A stretch of DNA of 32,597 bases, from positions 1 through 32,597 of the forward strand of contig DQLG01000283.1 of the NCBI GenBank assembly GCA_015660315.1. The letters run 5' to 3'. The notes beneath the pieces are model-generated. The model saw only the letters and a list, made by a program, of their open reading frames with translations, was not told where the DNA came from and did not search any database. Below are positions 24,914-32,548 of this stretch, piece after piece. The DNA is from Candidatus Latescibacterota bacterium (GTDB lineage Bacteria; Latescibacterota; UBA2968; UBA8231). Within the stretch, counting starts at the first letter, position 1. Each line of letters begins with the position of its first letter. The translations under genes and the position numbers were made by a program.

Positions 24914-27828
24914 TGCAGGATCGGGGAGGCACCGCTTGGTCTAACAAGGCACTGGTGGTTTTATCGGTGCTCGCGTTGCTCGCGGCGGGCGTCTGTTTTT
25001 TCAGTGCTTGCTCGTCGCCGACTGCGCCCGTCGGCGATTGGCGCTATCACAGCGGGGACGCGGCCAGCAGCAATTTCACCCAGTTGGATCAGATCGATCG
25101 CAGCAATGTTGACCAGTTGCGCATTCTTTGGCGCTGGCAGGCGCCCGACTGGGATATAGTCCAATCGGGGCAGCGGGTGATGTACGGCGAACACCAGTCG
25201 ACGCCATTGGCCGTCGATGGCGTGCTCTATGTCAGCACCCCGCTCAATCAGGTGGCGGCGATCGATGCGGCCAGCGGCCGGACGCTGTGGACTTATGACC
25301 CCGAGTCGTGGAAAAAACCCGCTTGGGCCAGCGGCCGCCACCGCGGGGTCTCCTATTGGACCGACGGCGAGGTCGAGCGCCTGTTCTTCGGCACCCAGGA
25401 CGCCTATCTGATCGCCCTCGACGCCCGGACCGGCCAACCCGCGGCGGAGTTCGGGCGCGGTGGTCGCGTCGATTTGGCCGAGGGCCTGCGGCGGCCGATC
25501 GACCGTCGCGAATACGCCGTCATGTCGCCGCCGATCGTCTGTCGCGACGTCGTCGTCGTCGGATCCTCGATCCTCGATTCCCACTTTTCTAGCCGGGAGC
25601 CGAAACGGGTCGTAGCTCCCGGCGACGTGCGCGGATTTGCCGTGCGCAGCGGGCAGCAGTTGTGGCGTTTCCAGTCCGTGCCGCAGGAGGGTGAGGCGGG
25701 CAACGAGACCTGGGGCGACGGCGCCTGGCGCGATTATGGCGGTGTCAACGTGTGGACGATGATGAGCGCCGACGAGGACCTGGGCTATGTCTATCTGCCC
25801 TTCAGTTCCCCCAACAACGATTTCTACGGGGGCGCGCGGCCAGGCGACAATCTTTTTTCCGGCAGCCTGGTCTGCCTCGACGCACAGAGCGGCGAACGCG
25901 TCTGGCACTACCAGATCATGCGCCACGAGCTGTGGGACTACGATCTCGCGGCGGCGCCGGTGCTGACGGATATCGTCGTCGACGGCCAAAGGATCAAAGC
26001 CGTGGCGCAGGTGACCAAGCAGGGATTCTGCTTTGTATTGGACCGGGAGAATGGCAAACCGGTCTGGCCGATCGAAGACCGTGCCGTGCCCGCTTCAACG
26101 GTACCGGGCGAACGCGCGGCCGCGCGCCAGCCTTTCCCCACGCGACCGCCGCCTTTTGAGCGCCAGGGTTTGCTCGCGGACGACCTGATTGATTTCACGC
26201 CCGAATTGCGCCAGCGCGCCCAGGAGATTATCGCGCCCTATGGCGAGAGTCCGCTCTACGCGCCGCCCTCGTTAGAGGGCACCGTGGTTATGCCCGGCAT
26301 CGGCGGCGGCGCCAATTGGTCGGGGGCTGCGGTCGATCCGCAAAAGGGCGTGCTCTACGTGCCCTCCTTTACCCACGCGACGCTCGTATGGCTGCAAAAG
26401 TCCGCCAGCCCCGATGCCTATCACGCCTACTTCGGCCGCTTCAGCAACTCCCTTGCGGGCCCGGACGGCCTGCCGCTCAGCAAGCCGCCCTACGGCCGCA
26501 TTACCGCGATCGATCTCAACTCGGGGGAAGCGCTGTGGATGAAAGCGGTCGGCCGTGGTCCGGTCGACCACCCGGCGATCCGCCACCTCGGCCTGTCCGA
26601 TTTGGGCTGGGATCGGCGGGTCTTTCCGCTCTTGACTCCGAGCTTGCTCTTTGCCGCGCCGCATCCGGCCAATTCACTGCGCAGCGTGCAAAACTACTTC
26701 GTCGACGACGAAGCCTTGCTCTGGGCTTACGATCCGGCGAATGGCGACCGGCTGGCGAGTGTCGAGCTGCCCGGCAATGCCCGGGGCAATCCCATGAGTC
26801 TGGCGGTCGATGGTCGCCAGTTGATCGTCGTGCCCATCGGCGGTGGCGACCGGCCGGCCGAGCTGGTGGCGTTGGGGCTGCCCCTGAGCGAGGATGAGCG
26901 GGCGGCCGACCGCCTATTGCGCTTGGACGCGGACCATCCGCGGTACTATCGTGCGCTCGACGCATTGGACGGCGGCGAGATGGCCGTTTTGCGCCAGCTA
27001 CTGCAAGACCATCCGCAACTGGGTGTGGCGCGCGGTTATCTGGGCCAAGCCCATGGTTATCCGTCTCTGCGGGGAGCGACCTTGCTGCACCATGTGGCCG
27101 GCCATGCGACGCGCAAGCGGCTGCCGGAAAACGCCGTCGCCATTGCCGAGTTGTTGCTGGACCACGGCGCGGTAGTCGATGCAGTGACGGAGGGCGGAGC
27201 GACGCCCTTGGAACTGGTCGCCGGCAGCGCGCACGCGCGTTGGGCGGGATTGCAGAGCGAGCTCATTGCGGCGTTGGTGAAAGGCGGGGCGGATGTCGCC
27301 AGAGAAGACGGCAAATACGTCTGGCTGGCGCTGGTCGGCGGCGAGCGGGAAGCCGCCACCGCTCTGGTGGCCAATGGCGCGCCCGTCGATCTGCGTTTTG
27401 CCGCCGGTCTCGACCGCAGCGATTTGATGGCGACCTTCTTTGGCGACGACGGCCTCAGGGCGGGGGCCGGGGGGCTCTATCGGCCCGACTCTATCCGACC
27501 TGTGGATTTGAGCGATCAGCAAATCCTCGACGAGGCGCTCGCCTATGCTTGCCGCAATGGCAGTCTTAAGGCCGCCGAGTATCTGCTCGCGCGAGGCGCC
27601 AATATAGATGCCAAACCCGACGGCTTCTCGCCAGTAGTCGGCCAGGGCAGCACCGTGCTGCACAAGGCGGTCGAAGCCAATAACCGCGAGGTGTTGCAGT
27701 ATCTGCTCGCGCGCGGGGCCGATGCCACGATCAGGGATAATCGCTTCAATGCTACGCCGCGCGGTTGGACCGAGTTTTTGGGTTATCCCGAGTTGATGCG
27801 CGTCATGCGGGAATTCGCAGCGAATTAA
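24913..27828 (+). CDS. PQQ-dependent dehydrogenase fused to ankyrin repeats, lipoprotein
   Basis: A 971-residue protein. A signal with a lipobox-like FSAC (Cys33) suggests anchoring on the outer face of a membrane. Residues of about 40-660 form the eight-bladed quinoprotein propeller, with GVNVWTMMSADEDLGYVYLP, NDFYGGARPGDNLFSGSLV and HELWDYDLAAAP typical of glucose/quinate/pyranose-type PQQ dehydrogenases. The Asp in WDYD is a usual active-site residue. From about 690 to 965 come ankyrin repeats (for example STVLHKAVEANNREVLQYLL and ARGADATIRD). No heme c motif is present, so electrons must pass to another protein. The ATG at 24913 overlaps the preceding stop (TGATG). The ankyrin fusion is uncommon, and the substrate is not predictable. 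Confidence 0.9.
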   Translation: MQDRGGTAWSNKALVVLSVLALLAAGVCFFSACSSPTAPVGDWRYHSGDAASSNFTQLDQIDRSNVDQLRILWRWQAPDWDIVQSGQRVMYGEHQSTPLAVDGVLYVSTPLNQVAAIDAASGRTLWTYDPESWKKPAWASGRHRGVSYWTDGEVERLFFGTQDAYLIALDARTGQPAAEFGRGGRVDLAEGLRRPIDRREYAVMSPPIVCRDVVVVGSSILDSHFSSREPKRVVAPGDVRGFAVRSGQQLWRFQSVPQEGEAGNETWGDGAWRDYGGVNVWTMMSADEDLGYVYLPFSSPNNDFYGGARPGDNLFSGSLVCLDAQSGERVWHYQIMRHELWDYDLAAAPVLTDIVVDGQRIKAVAQVTKQGFCFVLDRENGKPVWPIEDRAVPASTVPGERAAARQPFPTRPPPFERQGLLADDLIDFTPELRQRAQEIIAPYGESPLYAPPSLEGTVVMPGIGGGANWSGAAVDPQKGVLYVPSFTHATLVWLQKSASPDAYHAYFGRFSNSLAGPDGLPLSKPPYGRITAIDLNSGEALWMKAVGRGPVDHPAIRHLGLSDLGWDRRVFPLLTPSLLFAAPHPANSLRSVQNYFVDDEALLWAYDPANGDRLASVELPGNARGNPMSLAVDGRQLIVVPIGGGDRPAELVALGLPLSEDERAADRLLRLDADHPRYYRALDALDGGEMAVLRQLLQDHPQLGVARGYLGQAHGYPSLRGATLLHHVAGHATRKRLPENAVAIAELLLDHGAVVDAVTEGGATPLELVAGSAHARWAGLQSELIAALVKGGADVAREDGKYVWLALVGGEREAATALVANGAPVDLRFAAGLDRSDLMATFFGDDGLRAGAGGLYRPDSIRPVDLSDQQILDEALAYACRNGSLKAAEYLLARGANIDAKPDGFSPVVGQGSTVLHKAVEANNREVLQYLLARGADATIRDNRFNATPRGWTEFLGYPELMRVMREFAAN

Positions 27829-27862
27829 TATCGCAGTGGACGCTGGGCGAGCAATGTTATCG

Positions 27863-27899
27863 GCGTTTGTAAACGCGAAGTGCCAAGGGAGACCTTGGC
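27863..27899 (+). promoter_or_regulatory. Two small hairpins before halogenase-like gene
   Basis: GCGTTT-GT-AAACGC (27863-27876) and GCCAAGG-GAGA-CCTTGGC (27882-27899) lie in the 99-base gap between the PQQ dehydrogenase stop and the ATG at 27928. The second has a GNRA tetraloop (GAGA), which favours an RNA structure. There is no T-run. They could modulate mRNA stability or internal processing. Confidence 0.4.
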
Positions 27900-27927
27900 G
27901 AACGAGTCCACGACGAAGGGAAACAAG

Positions 27928-29172
27928 ATGACAAATGCATCTGCCGCAAACGATTCCTACGACGTCGTCGTCGCCGGCGGCGGCCCGGCCGGCGCGACTT
28001 TGGCCGCATTTCTCGCGCGCGCCGGTTACCGTTGCCTCATCTTCGAACGCGCGAAGTTCCCCCGCTACCATATCGGTGAATCCCTTATCCCGCAGACCTA
28101 CGGCACGCTCGACCGCTTGGGGCTGTTGCCCAAGTTGAGGGCTTCGAACTTTCCGCAAAAGCACAGCGTGCGCTTCGTATCGCCCACCGGCAGGGTCTCG
28201 AGTCCGTTCTACTTCTCGGATAGAATCCAGGGCGAGGGGGCGCAGACATGGCAGGTAGAGCGCGGCGAATTCGATCGCATGATGCTCGACCACGCCCGCG
28301 AACAGGGCGTGGAAGTGCGCGAGGAAACTCGGGTTGAAGAGGTGCTGTTCGCAGGAGAGCGCGCCGTGGGTTTACGCGCCGTCCGGGAAGGCGCGCAAGC
28401 ATACGAGATCGACGCGCGGATCGTGGTGGACGCATCGGGCGGGGCGACGCTTATCGGACGCCAGCTCGGGTTGCGGGGGGATGTCCCGGGGCTGGTGAAA
28501 GCTTCGATCTGGACGTATTATCGCGGCGGCGCGCGCCTCGAAGGCATCGACGCCGGCGAAACGACGATTTTCCACATTGGCGAAGGCGGCTGGTTTTGGT
28601 ATATCCCGCTACCCGATGACCTGGTCAGCGTCGGCATCGTGGCCTCGCCCGAATATCTCTTTGCCCAGACCGAGGAAAAGGAAGCGATTTTCCTCGGCGA
28701 GGTCGAGCGTTGCGCTCCGCTCAAAGAACGGCTCGCCCGGGCCGAGCACGTCGGCCCGGTCCGCGGTTATCGCCAGTTGGCCTACGCGAATCGGCAGACC
28801 TCCGGCGCGGGTTGGCTGATGGTCGGCGACGCCCGGGCCTTTCTCGATCCGATCTACTCCTCGGGGCTCTTCCTCGCCCTGGCTTCGGCCGAGCTGGCGG
28901 CGGAGTGCGCATGCGAGGCGCTGGCGGCGGATGATCTTTCCGCCGCCCGGCTGGGGCGGTTTGAGCCGGAGTTGACGGCGGGGGTCGAGGTGATCCGGCG
29001 ATTGATCCACGCCTTCTACGATCCGCAATTCAGTTTCGGCGCTTTCGTCGAGCGCTTTCCTGGGCAGCGCGGTGCACTCATCGACTGTCTGACCGGGGAC
29101 GTGCTCGACAAGGACATGAGCCCTTTCCTCGCGGCGCTAGCCCAGATGACGTCTCCACCAGAGCCGTTTTGA
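27928..29172 (+). CDS. Flavin-dependent halogenase-like FAD oxidoreductase
   Basis: A 414-residue flavoprotein. The FAD-binding AGGGPAGA is at residues 16-23, and VGDARAFLDPIYSSG is the second FAD motif near 309-323. The halogenase signature W-x-W-x-I-P is present as WFWYIP (222-227). K78 in FPQKHSVRF matches the position of the catalytic Lys in halogenases of the CmlS/PltA type. Such enzymes use FADH2, O2 and a halide to halogenate a substrate, usually with a separate flavin reductase, which is absent here. Geranylgeranyl-reductase-like oxidoreductases are the alternative. AAGGGA precedes the ATG at 27928. The longer frame from GTG at 27880 runs through a hairpin. Confidence 0.82.
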   Translation: MTNASAANDSYDVVVAGGGPAGATLAAFLARAGYRCLIFERAKFPRYHIGESLIPQTYGTLDRLGLLPKLRASNFPQKHSVRFVSPTGRVSSPFYFSDRIQGEGAQTWQVERGEFDRMMLDHAREQGVEVREETRVEEVLFAGERAVGLRAVREGAQAYEIDARIVVDASGGATLIGRQLGLRGDVPGLVKASIWTYYRGGARLEGIDAGETTIFHIGEGGWFWYIPLPDDLVSVGIVASPEYLFAQTEEKEAIFLGEVERCAPLKERLARAEHVGPVRGYRQLAYANRQTSGAGWLMVGDARAFLDPIYSSGLFLALASAELAAECACEALAADDLSAARLGRFEPELTAGVEVIRRLIHAFYDPQFSFGAFVERFPGQRGALIDCLTGDVLDKDMSPFLAALAQMTSPPEPF

Positions 29173-29177
29173 TCCGG

Positions 29178-29762
29178 ATGTATGCATTTAAAGCCCTTAT
29201 CGTTTTGCTCGCGGCGCTAGCGACGGTAACTGGTGCTTGGTTGTGGCATGTGTCGGCGGCGGAGTCGTCGGTGCTCGATCTGGCAGATAGACCGATCGAC
29301 CCCTTCGCCGCCGACGGCACTGCGGCGACCGTGCTGATTTTCGTGCGCACCGATTGCCCGACCTCCAACCGCTATGCACCGGAGGTGCAGCGGCTATTCG
29401 ACGAATACGCGTCCCGCAACGTGGCCTTCTGGCTGGTCTACGTCGATCGCGGCGAAACGCCGGTGGAGATTCGCCGCCACCTGGTCGAATACGGCTATCA
29501 GTTGCCCGCGGTGCGCGATATGCGGCATGCCCTGGTCGATATGAGCGAAGCCACGGTCACGCCGGAAGCGGCAGTATTCGCACCTGATGGGGAGGTGGTC
29601 TATCGCGGTCGTATCGACAACCGCTATACCGAGTTTGGCAAGGGCCGCGCCGCGCCCACCCGCCGCGACCTGGAGCAGGCGCTGGACGCGGTGCTGGCCG
29701 GTCGCCGCGTGCTTCATGCCAGGACGCAGTCGGTGGGTTGTTATATCGAGGACCTGAAATAA
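29178..29762 (+). CDS. Membrane-anchored redoxin domain protein
   Basis: A 194-residue protein with an N-terminal hydrophobic segment (residues 4-24), which is either a signal peptide or an anchor. A thioredoxin-fold redoxin domain follows. The active site is RTDCPTSNRYAPEV, with a single Cys60 where thioredoxins have C-x2-C. A second conserved Cys lies at the C-terminus in SVGCYIEDLK (Cys188). Proteins of this kind often sit beside cytochrome/PHM-type copper monooxygenase genes, as here, and may deliver electrons or protect the copper site. The start is uncertain. A TTG at 29169 overlaps the halogenase stop, and the ATG at 29178 lies five bases after it. Its stop overlaps the next ATG (TAATG). 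Confidence 0.85.
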   Translation: MYAFKALIVLLAALATVTGAWLWHVSAAESSVLDLADRPIDPFAADGTAATVLIFVRTDCPTSNRYAPEVQRLFDEYASRNVAFWLVYVDRGETPVEIRRHLVEYGYQLPAVRDMRHALVDMSEATVTPEAAVFAPDGEVVYRGRIDNRYTEFGKGRAAPTRRDLEQALDAVLAGRRVLHARTQSVGCYIEDLK

Positions 29763-31468
29763 TGCGCAGGCGAATCGAGTTTGTGCCGCTATTCGCCTGC
29801 TGTGTGCTCGCTGCGATGTGCAGCGGCTGCCAGGAACAAGGGCCGTCCGGCGGGGGGCCAGTGACCTTTAATCGCGATTTGGCCCCGATCGTGCTGGCGA
29901 CTTGCGCCGAGTGTCACCGCCCCGGCGCGTCGGGCCCGTTTCCTCTATTGAGCTACGAGGATGTGAAAAAGCACTCGACGCAGATCGTCGAAGTGACGGC
30001 TTCGGGGTATATGCCGCCGTGGAAACCCGACGCCGGCTATGGCGAGTTCGTCGGCGCGCGTCGGCTCCAGCCCGAGCAGGTCCTGGCGTTTGAGCAGTGG
30101 GTCGTCGATGGCGAGCTCGAAGGAGATCCCGTCGAGCTGCCAGAGCCGCATTGGAATAGCGACTGGCAACTGGGAAAGCCGGATCTGGTGGTGCAATTGC
30201 AGGAGCCCTATATGCTGGCCGGGGGCGGGATCGACGTCTATCGCAATTTCGCAATTCCCCTCCCGGTGGCGACTAGGCGCTATGTGGAAGCCGTGGAATT
30301 TCGCACTCACAATGAGCTCGTCACCCATCACGCCGTGGTGATGCTCGACCCCACCGGCAAGGCCAGGCTGCACGACGAGCGCGACGACGAGCCGGGGTTC
30401 GGCGGCATGGAGTTCGGCGATGCGCAGGGCCCCGACGGCCACTTTATTGGCTGGACACCCGGTAAAACCCCGTTTAGGGACCCGGACCTGGCGTGGCGGT
30501 TGGATCCGGGTACCGACCTGGTCGTGCAATTGCACATGTTGCCTTCGGGCAAGCCGGAGGAGGTCCAGGTCAGCGTCGGGCTCTTTTTCACCGACCGACC
30601 GCCGACCCGCCAATCGGCACTTTTGCGCTTGAGCAGCAAGATTTTGGACATTCCACCCGGTGCGCCGGATTACGCGGTGGCGGATGCCTATGTCTTACCC
30701 GTGGACGTGGAGGTGATCAGCGTTTATCCGCACGCCCACTACCTGGGCAAGCGGATCGCGGCTTTCGCCACTTTGCCGGACGGGACTGTGCAGTGGCTCA
30801 TCCGCATGAGCGAGTGGGATTTCGCCTGGCAGGACGAATATCGCTATGTCCGGCCTGTCTTCCTGCCCAAGGGCACGACCTTACAGGTGGAGTTCACCTT
30901 CGACAATTCGGCCGCCAACCCGTTTAATCCCCGCGACCCGCCCGTCCGGGTCTTCTACGGTCGGGGCTCGTACGACGAGATGGCCGATTTGACGCTACAG
31001 GTAGTGCCGCGCAGCGGAGGGGACCGGGATATTTTGCGCTGGGACCATCAGCGCAAGTGGTTGGCGCAGGAAATGGAAGGTTTGCAGACCGTGTTAAAGG
31101 CCCATCCCGAGCAACCCGACAACCACCACACGCTGGCCATGCTCTACCAGCAGACCGGGCGGGGCGAAGAGGCCTTGTCCCACTTTGCCGAGGCACTGCG
31201 CCTCAAACCGGATTATGCCGAAGCCCATGTCAATATGGGAATCGCCCTGGCGTCGCGTCGCGATTTGCCCGGCGCCATTGAGCACTTGCAGCGCGCGCTG
31301 GCGATAAAGTTGGATTATGTGGAGGCGCATTTCAATTTGGGTTTGGTACTGCAGATGGTGGGCCGCACCCAAGAAGCCCGGCGGCATCTGGCCATCGTGG
31401 TGGCCCAGCGCCCGGAGATGGCCGGCGCCATCGAGAGCCGCCTCGCCCGATTGGCGGGGTCGAATTAG
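29762..31468 (+). CDS. Cytochrome c/copper type II ascorbate-dependent (PHM-like) monooxygenase/TPR fusion
   Basis: A 568-residue exported protein. A lipoprotein-type signal ends at CSGC (about residue 23). A cytochrome c motif C48-AE-C51-H52 follows, with M84 in MPPW as a possible axial ligand. Residues of about 130-415 form two PHM-like domains with the full copper set: H189-H190 and H258 for CuH, and H324-x-H326 (YPHAHYLG) with M407 for CuM. About three TPRs (451-553) end the protein. PHM-type enzymes hydroxylate C-H bonds with O2 and a reductant, and here the attached heme and the redoxin next door could supply electrons. The ATG overlaps the redoxin stop. The substrate is unknown. Confidence 0.88.
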   Translation: MRRRIEFVPLFACCVLAAMCSGCQEQGPSGGGPVTFNRDLAPIVLATCAECHRPGASGPFPLLSYEDVKKHSTQIVEVTASGYMPPWKPDAGYGEFVGARRLQPEQVLAFEQWVVDGELEGDPVELPEPHWNSDWQLGKPDLVVQLQEPYMLAGGGIDVYRNFAIPLPVATRRYVEAVEFRTHNELVTHHAVVMLDPTGKARLHDERDDEPGFGGMEFGDAQGPDGHFIGWTPGKTPFRDPDLAWRLDPGTDLVVQLHMLPSGKPEEVQVSVGLFFTDRPPTRQSALLRLSSKILDIPPGAPDYAVADAYVLPVDVEVISVYPHAHYLGKRIAAFATLPDGTVQWLIRMSEWDFAWQDEYRYVRPVFLPKGTTLQVEFTFDNSAANPFNPRDPPVRVFYGRGSYDEMADLTLQVVPRSGGDRDILRWDHQRKWLAQEMEGLQTVLKAHPEQPDNHHTLAMLYQQTGRGEEALSHFAEALRLKPDYAEAHVNMGIALASRRDLPGAIEHLQRALAIKLDYVEAHFNLGLVLQMVGRTQEARRHLAIVVAQRPEMAGAIESRLARLAGSN

Positions 31469-31496
31469 CCGTTTTCCCCCTCGAAGAGGAGCCGCA

Positions 31497-32537
31497 ATGG
31501 ACAGCACCGTTTTCCGCCCGGCCTACATCGTAGACCGCAAGCACGATTATCTCTGGTTCATATCCCTGCCCTTCGCCGCCGTGGCCTTTGCGGTGATGGC
31601 GCAGCAATACTTGCCGGGCGGGGCGCTGGCCGCAGTCACTTTCTGGATAACAGCGCCGCATTTTTTCCTCACCGGGGTGCGCCTCTACGGCTCGCCGATC
31701 GAGTTTCAGCGCTGGCGGGAACGCCTGATCCTCAGCCCGGTGCTGCTCGTCCTGCTGGCCTTTGTCCTGATCAAGTACGCGCCGCTGACCCTGGTGCTGC
31801 TGGTCACCCTGTGGGACTATCAGCACAGTCTGATGCAGCAGCACGGATTTGCGCGCATCTACGACTACAAGGCCAAGGCCGGGACGACCAGTACCAAATC
31901 CTTCGACCTTTATTTTAACTGGGTCTTCTTCGTCAATATGCTGCTGGTCTCGCCGCTATTTTCCACCGTCTGGGTGCGCACGCTGCACGAGTGGAGCATC
32001 CCGGTCGGCACCGAGACCGTGCAATTGGTGCAGGATCTGAGTTGGATCGTTACCATCGCCTACGGGTTGGTCTACGTCGGGCACGCGATCTGGTGCGTGC
32101 GCAAGGGCTACGCGCTCAATCCACTGAAATATCTCTTCCTCTTCGCCAGTTATTTCCTCTGGTACTATATCAGCTTCACCACCAGCTATCTGATGGTCTA
32201 TATGCTGGCGCACCGCATTATGCACGGTATGCAGTACAATGTCATAATCTACTTTTTCAATCGCACCAGGGTCGAGCGCACGGGCGGGGATTCGGCCCTG
32301 CTGCGCTATCTGGCCGAGGCCAAGAACTTCAAGGGCTTCCTGTTCATCTGCGCTATCTGCACGCTGGTCTGGATCGCCCTTACCGAAGGTCATATGGGCC
32401 CCCTGGGTTTCGGGATGGCCCGCGCCGACCTGGATCTGCTCAGTTATTCCCTGGTTAGTTCCTTCGCCATGATCCACTATTGGTACGACGCCTTTATCTG
32501 GAAGGTGCACCGGACCGAAACCCAGAAAGGTCTCTGA
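31497..32537 (+). CDS. Histidine-motif polytopic membrane protein without TPR (paralog C)
   Basis: A 346-residue membrane protein of about eight hydrophobic segments, related to those at 18339 and 23009. It retains W106-D-Y-Q-H110-SLMQ, the R-IYD-K segment, H243-GMQY and H327-YWYD-AFIWKVH. It differs at two sites. GHH is replaced by PHF (H55 only), and MQHFG becomes MQQHG, which moves the second His by one residue. An additional H239 lies four residues before H243. It ends after the last motif and has no TPR tail, but the protein encoded just upstream ends in TPRs. GAAGAGGAG precedes the ATG at 31497, and the frame from 31317 is an out-of-frame extension into the PHM gene. Its function is unknown. 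Confidence 0.84.
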   Translation: MDSTVFRPAYIVDRKHDYLWFISLPFAAVAFAVMAQQYLPGGALAAVTFWITAPHFFLTGVRLYGSPIEFQRWRERLILSPVLLVLLAFVLIKYAPLTLVLLVTLWDYQHSLMQQHGFARIYDYKAKAGTTSTKSFDLYFNWVFFVNMLLVSPLFSTVWVRTLHEWSIPVGTETVQLVQDLSWIVTIAYGLVYVGHAIWCVRKGYALNPLKYLFLFASYFLWYYISFTTSYLMVYMLAHRIMHGMQYNVIIYFFNRTRVERTGGDSALLRYLAEAKNFKGFLFICAICTLVWIALTEGHMGPLGFGMARADLDLLSYSLVSSFAMIHYWYDAFIWKVHRTETQKGL

Positions 32538-32548
32538 GGGTGCCCATC

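Noticed and set aside
24961-25989. 342-codon minus-strand frame opposite the PQQ dehydrogenase
   Set aside because: It is a shadow frame, because the plus strand encodes clear quinoprotein motifs in the same interval.
26998-28293. 431-codon minus-strand frame across the PQQ-ankyrin and halogenase genes
   Set aside because: It spans two well supported genes on the other strand and has no recognisable domain.
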